Shown in pieces: positions 1-9,055 of a DNA stretch of 64,000 bases (the first letter of the stretch is position 1; the number at the start of each line of letters is the position of its first letter). Source of the stretch: Calothrix sp. NIES-2098. Its GTDB lineage: Bacteria > Cyanobacteriota > Cyanobacteriia > Cyanobacteriales > Nostocaceae. The position numbers were made by a program, and so were the translations under genes. The stretch is taken from positions 1,858,001 to 1,922,000 of the forward strand of contig AP018172.1 of assembly GCA_002368175.1 (NCBI GenBank), read 5' to 3'. The notes beneath the pieces were generated by a model. The model ran no database searches, had not been told where the DNA came from, and saw nothing but the letters and a program-made list of their open reading frames with translations.

Positions 1-819
1 GTGGAATACTGGGAACTATTAATGATTGACAATGCTAGTAAAAAAATTCTTTCTAAAGAAATTGATCTTAGCTGGCATCCTCAATCTCGGCACATTCGAG
101 AAGAACAACTAGGTTTAACTCCTGCTCGTTTGAGAGGTATCAAAGAAGCGATAGCTGAAACTTTAGTATTTGTTGATGATGATAACGTCTTAGATTCTGA
201 CTATCTTGAAGTAGCTTTACAAATTAGTAATAATTACCCTTTCATTGGGGCTTGGGGTGGGCAAAGTCTACCGGAGTTTGAACAAACACCTCCAGAGTGG
301 ACAAAACCATATTGGTGGATGCTAGCTATTCGCGAATTAAATCGCGATCAATGGTCAAACTTATTACTATGTTATGAGACAGCTCCTGTTGGTGCTGGAA
401 TGTGCGTCAGAAAAGTCGTAGCTCAAAAATATGCGGAATTAGCATTGAATAACTTAAAAAGAGCCAACCTTGACCCCAAGGGAAAACAACTGCTACGAGC
501 AGGAGATAATGATTTAGCATTTACATCATGTGATGTAGGGTTGGGTACAGGAGTATTTGTTTCATTAAAGTTAACTCATCTGATTCCAGCTAATCGTCTG
601 CAAGAAGAGTATTTACTTAGACTAGCTGAAGGAATTGGATATTCAAAAACAATAATGGAATCGTTGCGAGGTACAACACCGACTGTACCCAAATTGTCAT
701 TGATGAGGAAAATACTTGAATATTATAGGTTAAGCCGAATGGATTCAACATCTAAACGCTTTTATCAGGCCTTTTCCAAAGGAAAAGTTTTAGCTATTCA
801 AGAACTTAAGTTTTGCTAG
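1..819 (+). CDS. Glycosyltransferase family 2, 5'-truncated by window edge
   Basis: C-terminal 272 residues of a GT-A fold (GT2) sugar transferase. The visible part opens in mid-domain with WELLMIDNAS, which in GT2 enzymes lies about 35-40 residues after the true start, so the GTG at base 1 is not believed to be the initiator and the gene begins upstream of the window. The metal/nucleotide-sugar binding motif appears as FVDDDN near residues 57-62. An EED-like acceptor motif is represented by the RAGDND segment near residue 165. No membrane segment is evident, so the enzyme is probably cytosolic or peripheral. It is the first of eight glycosyltransferases on the same strand leading to a polymerase-like membrane protein, so its likely role is exopolysaccharide repeat-unit assembly. 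Donor and acceptor cannot be told from sequence. A short stem (813-819 with 834-840) follows the stop but has no T-run. Confidence 0.8.
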   Translation: MEYWELLMIDNASKKILSKEIDLSWHPQSRHIREEQLGLTPARLRGIKEAIAETLVFVDDDNVLDSDYLEVALQISNNYPFIGAWGGQSLPEFEQTPPEWTKPYWWMLAIRELNRDQWSNLLLCYETAPVGAGMCVRKVVAQKYAELALNNLKRANLDPKGKQLLRAGDNDLAFTSCDVGLGTGVFVSLKLTHLIPANRLQEEYLLRLAEGIGYSKTIMESLRGTTPTVPKLSLMRKILEYYRLSRMDSTSKRFYQAFSKGKVLAIQELKFC

Positions 820-965
820 ATTAATATATCAGCCTAGCAATAATACGCAGTGTTGTTAAATAATCTGAATGAGAATTCATTGATACAGTTTTACTCATCA
901 AGGCATCAACTTAAAGCCAATTTTTTTACTGTTGCTGTCGTTATAGAAAATATCTAATTAACTGT

Positions 966-2186
966 ATGAATATACTACATATCAATCAATCGGATGTTGC
1001 TGGCGGAGCTGCTGTCGCAGGCTATAGACTACATCAAGGTTTACTAGCTCAAGGTATAGACTCGCGACTGCTAGTAGGTAGCGCTAAAACTAATAGCGAT
1101 CGCATAGCCTCTGTCCCACGCAATTACCGCATTGAGAGACTACTAGGTAAAGTTAATGAGAGTTTTGGCCTTAACTACCTCAACCATATCAGTAGCTTTA
1201 ATATTTCTCAGCATCCTTTCTTCCAAGAAGCTGATATTCTTAACTTTCACAATTTACATAGTGAATATTTCAACTATTTAGCAATTCCCTCGCTCACGAA
1301 ATACAAACCAGCAGTATTTACACTCCATGATATGTGGAGTTTTACGGGGCACTGTAGTTACAGTTATGAGTGCGATCGCTGGAAAACAGGCTGCGGAAAA
1401 TGCCCTTATCTAGCCACCTACCCAGAGATTAAGAAAGATAATACTCAGATTGAGTGGAGGCTAAAAAATTGGACATATCAGCACTCTAACCTCACCATTG
1501 TGAGTCCCAGCATTTGGCTCACTGAGCAAGTTAAGCAGAGTATGTTTCATAGTTATGCTATTCATTATATTCCTCATGGTATAGATACAGAAGCTTATCA
1601 ACCTCTCGAAATAGAAAAATGCCGATCTGTACTGAACATACCAAATAACAAAAAAGTTTTAATGTTTGGGGCTGCTAATTTAAAGGAATCACGCAAAGGT
1701 GGAGATTTGCTAGTCCAGGCACTACAACAATTACCACAATCACTAAAATCCCAAGCTCTGCTAATTACCTTAGGAGAAGGAGGTGAAGGGATTTCAGAAA
1801 CTGTAGGAATACAAACTTTAAATTTGGGATATGTTGGCAGCGATCGTCTGAAAGCAATTGCATATTCTGCTGCTGATTTGTTTGTTTTTCCTAGCCGTTC
1901 CGATATTTTTGGATTAGTACTACAGGAGAGTATGGCTTGTGGTACACCGATGGTTTCCTTTAAGGTGGGCGGCGTCACAGATTTAGTGCGTCATGGTGTG
2001 ACAGGCTACTTAGCTGCACCAGAGGATGCGAATGATTTTTGTAACGGAATTGTTGAGTTATTAGAGGATGAGAGGTTGGGCGATCGCATGAGTCAAAATT
2101 GTCGAGCGATCGCACTTCAAGAATACCCCTTAGATTTACAAGCCAAGCGATACATAGAACTATATCGGAAAATTATCAATAATTAG
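966..2186 (+). CDS. Glycosyltransferase family 4 (GT-B)
   Basis: 406 residues, the normal length for a GT-B retaining transferase. The N-terminal domain opens with MNILHINQSDVAGGAA, the glycine-rich loop typical of this clade. A Cys-containing segment CDRWKTGCGKCPY lies near residues 138-150, as in a WcaC/WcaI-like subgroup of colanic-acid-type enzymes. The C-terminal GT4 domain has the nucleotide-sugar site around FPSRSDIFGLVLQESMACG (about residues 307-325), with the E-x7-E-like acid pair reduced to D and E, followed by GVTGYLA. The ATG start is supported because the protein begins directly at the first beta strand. It sits 146 bp after the preceding GT2 gene and 127 bp before the next, all on the + strand. 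The role is inferred to be adding one sugar in exopolysaccharide repeat synthesis; the sugar is unknown. Confidence 0.85.
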   Translation: MNILHINQSDVAGGAAVAGYRLHQGLLAQGIDSRLLVGSAKTNSDRIASVPRNYRIERLLGKVNESFGLNYLNHISSFNISQHPFFQEADILNFHNLHSEYFNYLAIPSLTKYKPAVFTLHDMWSFTGHCSYSYECDRWKTGCGKCPYLATYPEIKKDNTQIEWRLKNWTYQHSNLTIVSPSIWLTEQVKQSMFHSYAIHYIPHGIDTEAYQPLEIEKCRSVLNIPNNKKVLMFGAANLKESRKGGDLLVQALQQLPQSLKSQALLITLGEGGEGISETVGIQTLNLGYVGSDRLKAIAYSAADLFVFPSRSDIFGLVLQESMACGTPMVSFKVGGVTDLVRHGVTGYLAAPEDANDFCNGIVELLEDERLGDRMSQNCRAIALQEYPLDLQAKRYIELYRKIINN

Positions 2187-2313
2187 CGATAAATTGATTA
2201 TTAATAATGACTATCCGACAAACAATTATAGAGAACCTAAATACTAAATAAAGAAAAGTTAGTACACTGTTTATCTAAATTCACGTAAGACAACAATATT
2301 GAGTCACAGAAAC

Positions 2314-3168
2314 ATGATTAGCATTATTACCCCAGTTTATAACGGTGAAAAGTTTATTGCATCCTGCATTAAAGTTGTTATTGACCAAAAATGTCCAGAT
2401 GTTGAACACATCGTTATAGATGGGGCTTCTACAGACAAAACTGTAGACATCATCAAACAATATGCCGCACAGTATTCACACATTCGCTGGATTTCAGAGA
2501 AAGATCGGGGACAGTCGGATGCAATGAATAAAGGAATTGCAATGGCAAAAGGAAATATCTTAGCGATTCTGAATGTTGATGATTATTATGAGCCAAATGT
2601 ATTAAACCGAGTTTTAGAAATATTTAAAACATTACCAGAACCTAGTTTTCTTGTAGGTAATTGTAATGTTTGGAACGATGAAGGTCAAAAAATCAGTATA
2701 AATAAGCCTTCTAAGTTAGAATTTCATAAATTACTTTTAGCTCCACATGGAACTCACTTCCCAATAAATCCTTCTGCTTACTTTTATCATATCTCTCTCC
2801 ATGAAAAAGTAGGGCTGTATCAAGTTAATGAACATTATGCGATGGACTATGATTTTATTCTGAGAGCAGTACAAGTAGCTACAGTCATGTATATTAATGA
2901 AACTTGGGGAAACTATAGATTGATAGAAGGGACAAAAACTAGAAATGATGAGAAAAGTGGTCAATCTACCCAGCGTTTAGAGCGACTTTTAGCTAATTAT
3001 CGAAATAAACTTCCTATAGTTCAGCGTTGGAAAATAGTTTTTATCAGAGAATTTGCTAAACAAAGTAATCAATTAAAATATTACCTTAATAGATTAAAGT
3101 ATTATACTCAAAATGAGCAGTTGTTGTTACAATACTTTAAAAGTAAGTTAACCAAAATTCTAAGTTAG
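2314..3168 (+). CDS. Glycosyltransferase family 2
   Basis: GT-A inverting transferase of 284 residues when started at the ATG at 2314. A TTG at 2299 would add five residues, but GT2 proteins begin at the first strand (MISIITPVYNGE), so the ATG is preferred. The signature IVIDGASTDKT is followed by the DxD-type motif LNVDDYYE near residue 92. The catalytic-base region is the HYAMDYDFILRA segment. The C-terminal 60 residues are basic and aromatic and may attach peripherally to the membrane. The sequence resembles WcaA/WbbD-like transferases of capsule clusters. The gene lies in the middle of the glycosyltransferase array, and the upstream gap shows no clear ribosome-binding site. Sugar specificity is unknown. 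Confidence 0.85.
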   Translation: MISIITPVYNGEKFIASCIKVVIDQKCPDVEHIVIDGASTDKTVDIIKQYAAQYSHIRWISEKDRGQSDAMNKGIAMAKGNILAILNVDDYYEPNVLNRVLEIFKTLPEPSFLVGNCNVWNDEGQKISINKPSKLEFHKLLLAPHGTHFPINPSAYFYHISLHEKVGLYQVNEHYAMDYDFILRAVQVATVMYINETWGNYRLIEGTKTRNDEKSGQSTQRLERLLANYRNKLPIVQRWKIVFIREFAKQSNQLKYYLNRLKYYTQNEQLLLQYFKSKLTKILS

Positions 3169-3220
3169 TATCAAAACCTGAAAAACTCAATATATAAGTT
3201 TAAAACTATATTTTTTGTGT

Positions 3221-4480
3221 ATGCATAATAAACAAACAATTCTCTTCTTCTTCCCACATAATCCCTACCCTCCTAAATCAGGAGCGCACAAACGCTGTCT
3301 AGAAATGCTAACTGGGCTTCGAGAACGTGGATGTAGAGTAATTTTAGCAAGTCTAACAGATGTTTCTCGTAAAAGTTGGAATGTTTCTAGTATCAAAAAG
3401 CTAGAAGAAACTTTTGTTGAAAAAGTTTTTATTTATGAATTACATTTTTGGGAGCAAAATTATCTTAAGTTCTTACGTAAATTTTATAAACTCGCAAGAG
3501 CAAAATCATCATTATCATCAGTTCTTTATACAACTCCAGCAATGCGTAGCTGGTTCTCAAAATTAATTAAAGAGATATCTCCCGATCTCATTTTCATGAA
3601 TTATGCATACTGGGATGGTCTAATTAACCATAAGGAATTAAGAACAATCACGCGAGTTATAGAAACCCACGATCTGTTAACTTTAAATAATCAAATGCGG
3701 GAATATATACAGCCTTATTTAACGGATTATTTTTTTAGAGATAAAGATATAGAATCTGAGATTCTCAATGAAGAAATTTTCAAAAAGCTTGATTTAAAAG
3801 CAAGTATAGAAGAATTAAATATTTATGACAAGTATGATTATACAATAGCTATTTCTCAAGAAGAGGCTAACATAATTCAACAACATAATAAAAAAAGTAA
3901 CACAATATTGATACCTGTAACTCAACAAACACATCCTATCTTAAATGAATATACAGGCTCTGCCATATTTCCTATAGGAGAAAACCTTTTTAATATTCAA
4001 GGTTATTTATATTTTATCAAAAGAGTTTTACCACAGATTTTACAAGTTGAGCCTTCCTTCACAGTAGATGTAACAGGTTCTTTTTGGAATAACGTTTCTC
4101 TTGAACCTTGCCCAGGTGTTGAAATAAAAGGGTTTGTACCAAGTTTAGAAGCTGTTTATCAGCAATCTAAATTCCTTATATGTCCAGTATTCGGCGGTAC
4201 AGGCCAACAGGTTAAAGTTGTTGAAGCTATGGCCTATGGTCTACCTGTAGTAGCATTAAGTCAAGCAGCAAAAAGCTCTCCAATTAAACATGGTATTAAT
4301 GGATTTATCGCTAACAATGCTGAAGAATTTGCTAAATATAGTGTTCTTCTGTGGCAGCAAAAAGAACTGTGTTATCAATTAGGAACTGCGGCGAGAGAGA
4401 CTATTGCCAAAGAATTTTCTAGAACACAATTATTAGAAAAGTTAGCACTATTGACTCAGCCTAAATCATTAAATAATTAG
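3221..4480 (+). CDS. Glycosyltransferase, GT4-like
   Basis: About 419 residues. The reading frame opens at a TTG (3215), but the ATG two codons later at 3221 is the better start. The N-terminal part contains the strand-loop FFFPHNPYPPKSGAHKR, typical of GT-B enzymes that take an NDP-sugar in the C-terminal domain. The C-terminal domain shows CPVFGGTGQQVKVVEAMAYG (near residues 320-340), where the usual acidic E-x7-E becomes G-x7-E, and GINGFIA after it. A central insertion rich in Lys, Glu and Asn is longer than in most GT4 enzymes. Base composition is AT-rich, like the surrounding glycosyltransferase genes. The role is inferred from family and context as exopolysaccharide assembly. The altered acidic motif makes the exact activity less certain than for its neighbours. 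Confidence 0.75.
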   Translation: MHNKQTILFFFPHNPYPPKSGAHKRCLEMLTGLRERGCRVILASLTDVSRKSWNVSSIKKLEETFVEKVFIYELHFWEQNYLKFLRKFYKLARAKSSLSSVLYTTPAMRSWFSKLIKEISPDLIFMNYAYWDGLINHKELRTITRVIETHDLLTLNNQMREYIQPYLTDYFFRDKDIESEILNEEIFKKLDLKASIEELNIYDKYDYTIAISQEEANIIQQHNKKSNTILIPVTQQTHPILNEYTGSAIFPIGENLFNIQGYLYFIKRVLPQILQVEPSFTVDVTGSFWNNVSLEPCPGVEIKGFVPSLEAVYQQSKFLICPVFGGTGQQVKVVEAMAYGLPVVALSQAAKSSPIKHGINGFIANNAEEFAKYSVLLWQQKELCYQLGTAARETIAKEFSRTQLLEKLALLTQPKSLNN

Positions 4481-4524
4481 TTGAGATATTCCCAATAATA
4501 AATTTAATTTTTAAATTAAAAAAT

Positions 4525-5634
4525 ATGCGTATTTTCTACGATGGTCAAATCTATAGCTTACAAACATTCGGGGGCATTAGTCGCTATTTTGCAAATATAA
4601 TCAGTAGATTACCTACCGATGATACTCCCATAATTACAACTTTTTCTAAGCCAGATGAAGATGAACAAAAGAAGCACGATCCCGTACATCCTAATTTAAA
4701 AACTTTTCAATATTCCAGATTTCTACACTATCGCCTAGCACCAATAATTGAAAAATATTATTTTAGAAAAGTAACTGCAAATGAGCAATTTCAACTCGCC
4801 CATCCTACCTATCATAGATTATTAACTCAACAGGAATTTAGCGAATATAGATGTCCTGTTGTACTTACTATTCATGATATGATTCATGAACTTTTTCCTA
4901 AAAAAGATTTTTTGGGAATAGAAAAAGAAAATAAGCGAAAAGCTGTATTCTCAGCACAAGCAATTATTTGTGTTTCTGAGAATACTAAGAAAGACTTGTT
5001 AGAGCTATACCCTACTTTAGAAAATAAAATTACTGTCACATATTTAGCATCAGAAATTGATATAAATATGTCTTATGGTGACGAAACTGTTCCAACACAG
5101 CCTTACCTACTGTATGTCGGAAGCCGAGATAAAGTTTATAAAAATTTTGATAGTTTTTTGTTAGCATTTTCTAAAGTTATTTCTATAAATTCAGATATTA
5201 AGCTGTGCGTAGTTGGTTCTCCATTTAATAAAGACGAAATCAAACAGATTCAAGAACTAAAATTAACTGACTATATCGAGAACTATGGACACATCAGCGA
5301 TAGTCATTTAGCCAAGCTTTATCGTTGTAGTCTTGCCTTTATTTACCCATCTCTGTATGAAGGCTTTGGTATCCCTCCTCTAGAGGCAATGTCTTGTGGT
5401 ACCGTTGCAGTGGTATCTAATATTTCCAGCATTCCAGAGGTTGTAGGTGATGCCGGTATACTATTTAATCCTCAAGCCATTGGCGATTTAGCAGATATTA
5501 TTCTTTTCTTAATACACAACCCAGCTGAACGCGATCGCCTGATTGCTAAAGGTTTCCAAAGAGCAAAAGATTTTAGCTGGGATAAGACCGCAGCTAAGAC
5601 AATTGAAGTGTATCGCGCAGTAAGCAATTCCTAA
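4525..5634 (+). CDS. Glycosyltransferase family 4, mannosyltransferase-like
   Basis: 369 residues, starting with MRIFYDGQIYSLQTFGGISR. This N-terminus is characteristic of the GT4 subgroup that includes WbpY/WbdB-type mannosyltransferases. The C-terminal nucleotide-sugar domain has the complete acidic motif EGFGIPPLEAM (E-x7-E, near residues 278-288) and the following SIPEVVGDAGILFNP segment, so the enzyme should be active. No signal peptide or membrane span is seen. It begins 44 bp after the preceding gene and is followed after 33 bp by another GT2, so co-transcription is likely. Linkage and sugar are not determinable by eye; a mannose or rhamnose donor is a guess from the subgroup. Confidence 0.85.
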   Translation: MRIFYDGQIYSLQTFGGISRYFANIISRLPTDDTPIITTFSKPDEDEQKKHDPVHPNLKTFQYSRFLHYRLAPIIEKYYFRKVTANEQFQLAHPTYHRLLTQQEFSEYRCPVVLTIHDMIHELFPKKDFLGIEKENKRKAVFSAQAIICVSENTKKDLLELYPTLENKITVTYLASEIDINMSYGDETVPTQPYLLYVGSRDKVYKNFDSFLLAFSKVISINSDIKLCVVGSPFNKDEIKQIQELKLTDYIENYGHISDSHLAKLYRCSLAFIYPSLYEGFGIPPLEAMSCGTVAVVSNISSIPEVVGDAGILFNPQAIGDLADIILFLIHNPAERDRLIAKGFQRAKDFSWDKTAAKTIEVYRAVSNS

Positions 5635-5667
5635 AATCTGACCTTTCATATTCAAATCTTCAACATC

Positions 5668-6540
5668 ATGAACACGACAACTAAAGAGCCTGTATATATA
5701 ATCATCCCTGTCCATAACCGAAAACAGATAACTTTAAATTGCCTAGAACATCTACAAAAAACAGGTGATTTGCAACGTTACTATGTTGTCGTTGTCGATG
5801 ATGCTTCAACAGATGGAACTGCTGAAGCAATTCAAAGTTTATATGCGGGAGTTACTGTTTTACCTGGAAATGGCGATCTGTGGTGGACAGGAGCGATCGC
5901 CAAAGGTATGGAATATGCTTATACACAAAAAGCAGAATACTTTATTTGGCTTAATGATGACTGTCTACCCAATCCAGGGACTTTACCTCAATTAGTAGAT
6001 TTTCTTAAAAATCGTCCCAATAGCATCGCTGCACCCACCTGCTACATTCAGCAAGACAACTCACTCATCAAGCAATATAACGGTTCCCAAGGTCGGAAGA
6101 ATTGTGCTGCTAATCTTGGTGAAGTCATAGAAGTTGATAGTATGTCTGGTTGGTGTGTCGGAATTCCAGTTTCTGTATTTGGCAAAATCGGTTCTCCCAA
6201 TGCTGAGAAATTTCCTCACTATTGCGGGGATGATATGTATATTTTTAAGGCAACTCGCTCAGGATTTAAAGCATATTTGCTGGGAGATTTAAAGACGATA
6301 TTAATTGGCCCTGTTAATGAAATGGGAAACTTTCAAAAATATTTTCGTCCAGGTCTTCCTGCAAAGCAAACTCTTCGTTCTTTGTTTTGGAACAAAAAGT
6401 CTCCGTACCGCTTACCAACAAAGTTTTTTTACTTTGTGGAAAGATATGGTGTTTTTCTAGGTTCATTGCTGTTTTTGCTCAAGCTAACCACATGGTTTAA
6501 AGAATGGGCATATTTACAATTAAGTTTGAGCAAGAATTAA
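5668..6540 (+). CDS. Glycosyltransferase family 2, rhamnosyltransferase-like
   Basis: 290-residue GT-A enzyme. Motifs in order are YIIIPVHNRK (strand 1), VVVDDASTDGTAEAI (nucleotide loop), GNGDLWWTGAI (acceptor loop typical of the GT2 clade that includes RfbF/WbbL-like rhamnosyltransferases), WLNDDCLP (DxD equivalent, near residue 92) and CGDDMYI. A hydrophobic C-terminal stretch (about residues 260-280) may touch the membrane. The ATG start at 5668 is directly before strand 1. It lies 33 bp after the preceding GT4 and 56 bp before the next. Function is inferred from family: transfer of a sugar, possibly rhamnose, onto a lipid-linked saccharide. Confidence 0.85.
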   Translation: MNTTTKEPVYIIIPVHNRKQITLNCLEHLQKTGDLQRYYVVVVDDASTDGTAEAIQSLYAGVTVLPGNGDLWWTGAIAKGMEYAYTQKAEYFIWLNDDCLPNPGTLPQLVDFLKNRPNSIAAPTCYIQQDNSLIKQYNGSQGRKNCAANLGEVIEVDSMSGWCVGIPVSVFGKIGSPNAEKFPHYCGDDMYIFKATRSGFKAYLLGDLKTILIGPVNEMGNFQKYFRPGLPAKQTLRSLFWNKKSPYRLPTKFFYFVERYGVFLGSLLFLLKLTTWFKEWAYLQLSLSKN

Positions 6541-6596
6541 CAACTTAAATACATAATAAATAAATTTAATTTTATAGACAATAGATATTTCCTATT

Positions 6597-7859
6597 ATGA
6601 AAGTTCTTCTATCCGCTTATTCTTGCGAACCAGGCAGAGGTTCCGAACCTGGAGTCGGTTGGAATTTAGCGCGAGAAATTGCCAAGCATCACGAAGTTTG
6701 GGTTTTAACTCGCCCTGACGAAAGTAAAGATGTTATTGAGGCAGAACTGGCCCGCAACCCAGCGCCAAATATGCATTTTGTCTACTTCACCACGCCCATT
6801 TTGGGAAATATTTGGCAGTGGGGACAAAGCGGTGCAATGCAAATTCACTACTATCTTTGGCAGATAACTGCATACTTTGTCGCTCGTCAGCTGCATCGCG
6901 AAATTAACTTTGACATAGCACAGCACGTAACATTTGTCAAATATTCTAGCCCTAGCTTCCTTTCTCTGTTACCCGTACCTTTTATTTGGGGGCCCATTGG
7001 CGGTGGAGAGTCAGCACCCAAACCATTCTGGAAAGATTTTAATCTGAGCAACAAAGTCTACGAATTTCTTCGTATTTTGGTACGCTCTATAGGCGAAATT
7101 GACTTATTCACGCACCTCACTGCCAGACAGAGTGCTGTAGTTTACGCTACAACAGAAGACACAGCACAAAGGGTGAGAAAAATGGGCTGTCCCAACGTGC
7201 AGATTTTGTCTGAATCGGGACTAACTCAGCCAGAAATTGAGGCTCTTGCCCAATTTCCCCCACCAGATGCCGTACCCGTACGCTTTATTAGTATGGGGCG
7301 GTTGTTGCATTGGAAAGGTTTTCACCTAGGCTTACGTGCCTTCGCTCAAGCTAACCTGCCTGATACTGAATACTGGATTGTCGGCGATGGCCCAGAGCAA
7401 CAGCGACTGCAATCTCTAGCAGCAGACTTAGGTATTAGCCATCAGGTGAAATTTTGGGGACGATTGCCAAGGGAAGAAACTTTAAGCAAATTAGCCCAGT
7501 GCCAAGTATTAGTTCATCCGAGTTTGCACGACTCTGGCGGATGGGTGTGCTTAGAGGGAATGGCCGCAGGTCGTCCAGTGATTTGCTTAGATTTAGGAGG
7601 GCCAAGCCAGCAGGTGACTGAGGAGACGGGCTTTAAAATTGCAGCTCATACCTTAGAACAGACGGTAGCAGATATGGCTGTAGCGATGGTCAAAATCTCC
7701 AAAGATGCACAACTGCGAGTGCAGATGGGACAAGCAGGCCAATATCGAGTTAGGGAGGATTACTCTTGGGAAGCCAAGGGGCGACTGTTTAGCCAGCTAT
7801 ACCAAAAAATTGTCACAAGCGATCGCTCTGTTAAGGAGTCCCAACAATGCACATCTTGA
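6597..7859 (+). CDS. Glycosyltransferase family 4
   Basis: 420 residues. The N-terminal loop CEPGRGSEPGVGWN (about residues 10-23) and the strand FIWGPIGGGE (about 128-137) mark a well-defined GT4 subfamily common in cyanobacterial polysaccharide clusters. The C-terminal domain carries the HPSLHDSGGWVCLEGMAAG segment, in which the first acid of the usual E-x7-E pair is D. The coding region overlaps the following gene by 13 bp (7847-7859), indicating translational coupling. Base composition is more GC-rich than in the preceding five genes, hinting that genes 6597-9055 may have entered the cluster separately. Sugar specificity is unknown. Confidence 0.87.
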   Translation: MKVLLSAYSCEPGRGSEPGVGWNLAREIAKHHEVWVLTRPDESKDVIEAELARNPAPNMHFVYFTTPILGNIWQWGQSGAMQIHYYLWQITAYFVARQLHREINFDIAQHVTFVKYSSPSFLSLLPVPFIWGPIGGGESAPKPFWKDFNLSNKVYEFLRILVRSIGEIDLFTHLTARQSAVVYATTEDTAQRVRKMGCPNVQILSESGLTQPEIEALAQFPPPDAVPVRFISMGRLLHWKGFHLGLRAFAQANLPDTEYWIVGDGPEQQRLQSLAADLGISHQVKFWGRLPREETLSKLAQCQVLVHPSLHDSGGWVCLEGMAAGRPVICLDLGGPSQQVTEETGFKIAAHTLEQTVADMAVAMVKISKDAQLRVQMGQAGQYRVREDYSWEAKGRLFSQLYQKIVTSDRSVKESQQCTS

Positions 7860-9055
7860 AAGTACACAACTATTACCAAATTCGAGGAGGTGAAGAAGAG
7901 ACAATTGAAGCTGAAGCGCGCCTTCTACAACAGATGGGACATCAAGTTGAGATCTATCAAGATACTAACGATCGCCTAGCAACTTTGGGCGCTGCACGTA
8001 TGGCAATCAAAACAGTCTGGTCTGGCGAAGCTTACACAACTCTCAAGCATCGCTTTGGGGATCAAACTTACGATGTCATGCACGTGGATAATTTCTTTCC
8101 TTTAATTTCCCCCTCAATTTACTATGCCGCTAAAGAAGCTGGCGTGCCTGTAGTGCAGACATTACATAACTATCGCCTGCTGTGTCCGAATGCTCTGTTT
8201 TTCCGAGAAGGACGCATTTGTGAAGACTGCTTGGGCAAACCTATTCCCTTTCCAGGAGTACAGCACGGTTGTTATCGCCAAAGTAAGGCAACTAGCGCTG
8301 CGGTAGCAACCATGCTCACCGTGCATCGCCTGCTCAACACTTGGACAAAGATGGTGGATTGTTACATTGCCTTAACAGAATTTGCTCGGCAGAAGTTTAT
8401 CCAAGGGGGACTACCAGCAGAAAAGATTGTAGTCAAACCGCACTTTATCTCCCCCGATCCTGGTGTAGGCTCTGGAGAAGGAGGATATGCGCTTTACGTA
8501 GGGCGGCTTTCGGTAGAAAAAGGGTTAGATACGCTATTAGCGGCTTGGGAACAATTAGGAGGAAAGATACCTCTAAAAATTATTGGCGATGGGCAGTTGT
8601 GCGATCGCGTAGCCGAAGCAGTAAATAAACTACCTCATGTAGAATGGTTGGGACGTAAACCGATGCAAGAGGTTTATGAATTGATGGGAGAGGCAAAGGT
8701 ATTAATTTTTCCCTCCAAATGGTATGAAACCTTTGGGCGAGTAGCAATTGAAGCTTTTGCCAAGGGGACACCAGTAATTGCTGCTAATATTGGTGCGATC
8801 GCAGAATTAGTAGATCCCGGTCGCACTGGCTTACATTTTCGTCCGGGTGACTCACAAGATTTAGCACAAAAGGTAGAATGGGTGCTATCCCATCCAGCAG
8901 AACTTGCCCAGATGCGACGAGAAGCCAGAGCAGAATTTGAAGTAAAATACACCGCCGAAAAGAACTACCAGCAGTTAATGGAAATTTATACTCAGGTTCA
9001 ACCGCATCCAAAAACTGTCTCTTTTCCAGGTGAGTTGATACACAGAGGTCAGTAA
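7847..9055 (+). CDS. Glycosyltransferase family 4
   Basis: 402 residues. The start ATG at 7847 lies inside the end of the upstream gene and is preceded by AAGGAG about 10 bases earlier, which fixes the start. The N-terminus reads ILKVHNYYQIRGGEEE, a GT4 glycine loop. A Cys-rich insert (CPNALFFREGRICEDCLG, about residues 110-127) is shared with a GT4 clade found in capsule operons. The donor site is FPSKWYETFGRVAIEAFAKG, with the E-x7-E acids present, then GRTGLHF. The stop TAA at 9053-9055 abuts the ATG of the polymerase-like gene, so the last three genes of this run form one transcription unit. Confidence 0.88.
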   Translation: MHILKVHNYYQIRGGEEETIEAEARLLQQMGHQVEIYQDTNDRLATLGAARMAIKTVWSGEAYTTLKHRFGDQTYDVMHVDNFFPLISPSIYYAAKEAGVPVVQTLHNYRLLCPNALFFREGRICEDCLGKPIPFPGVQHGCYRQSKATSAAVATMLTVHRLLNTWTKMVDCYIALTEFARQKFIQGGLPAEKIVVKPHFISPDPGVGSGEGGYALYVGRLSVEKGLDTLLAAWEQLGGKIPLKIIGDGQLCDRVAEAVNKLPHVEWLGRKPMQEVYELMGEAKVLIFPSKWYETFGRVAIEAFAKGTPVIAANIGAIAELVDPGRTGLHFRPGDSQDLAQKVEWVLSHPAELAQMRREARAEFEVKYTAEKNYQQLMEIYTQVQPHPKTVSFPGELIHRGQ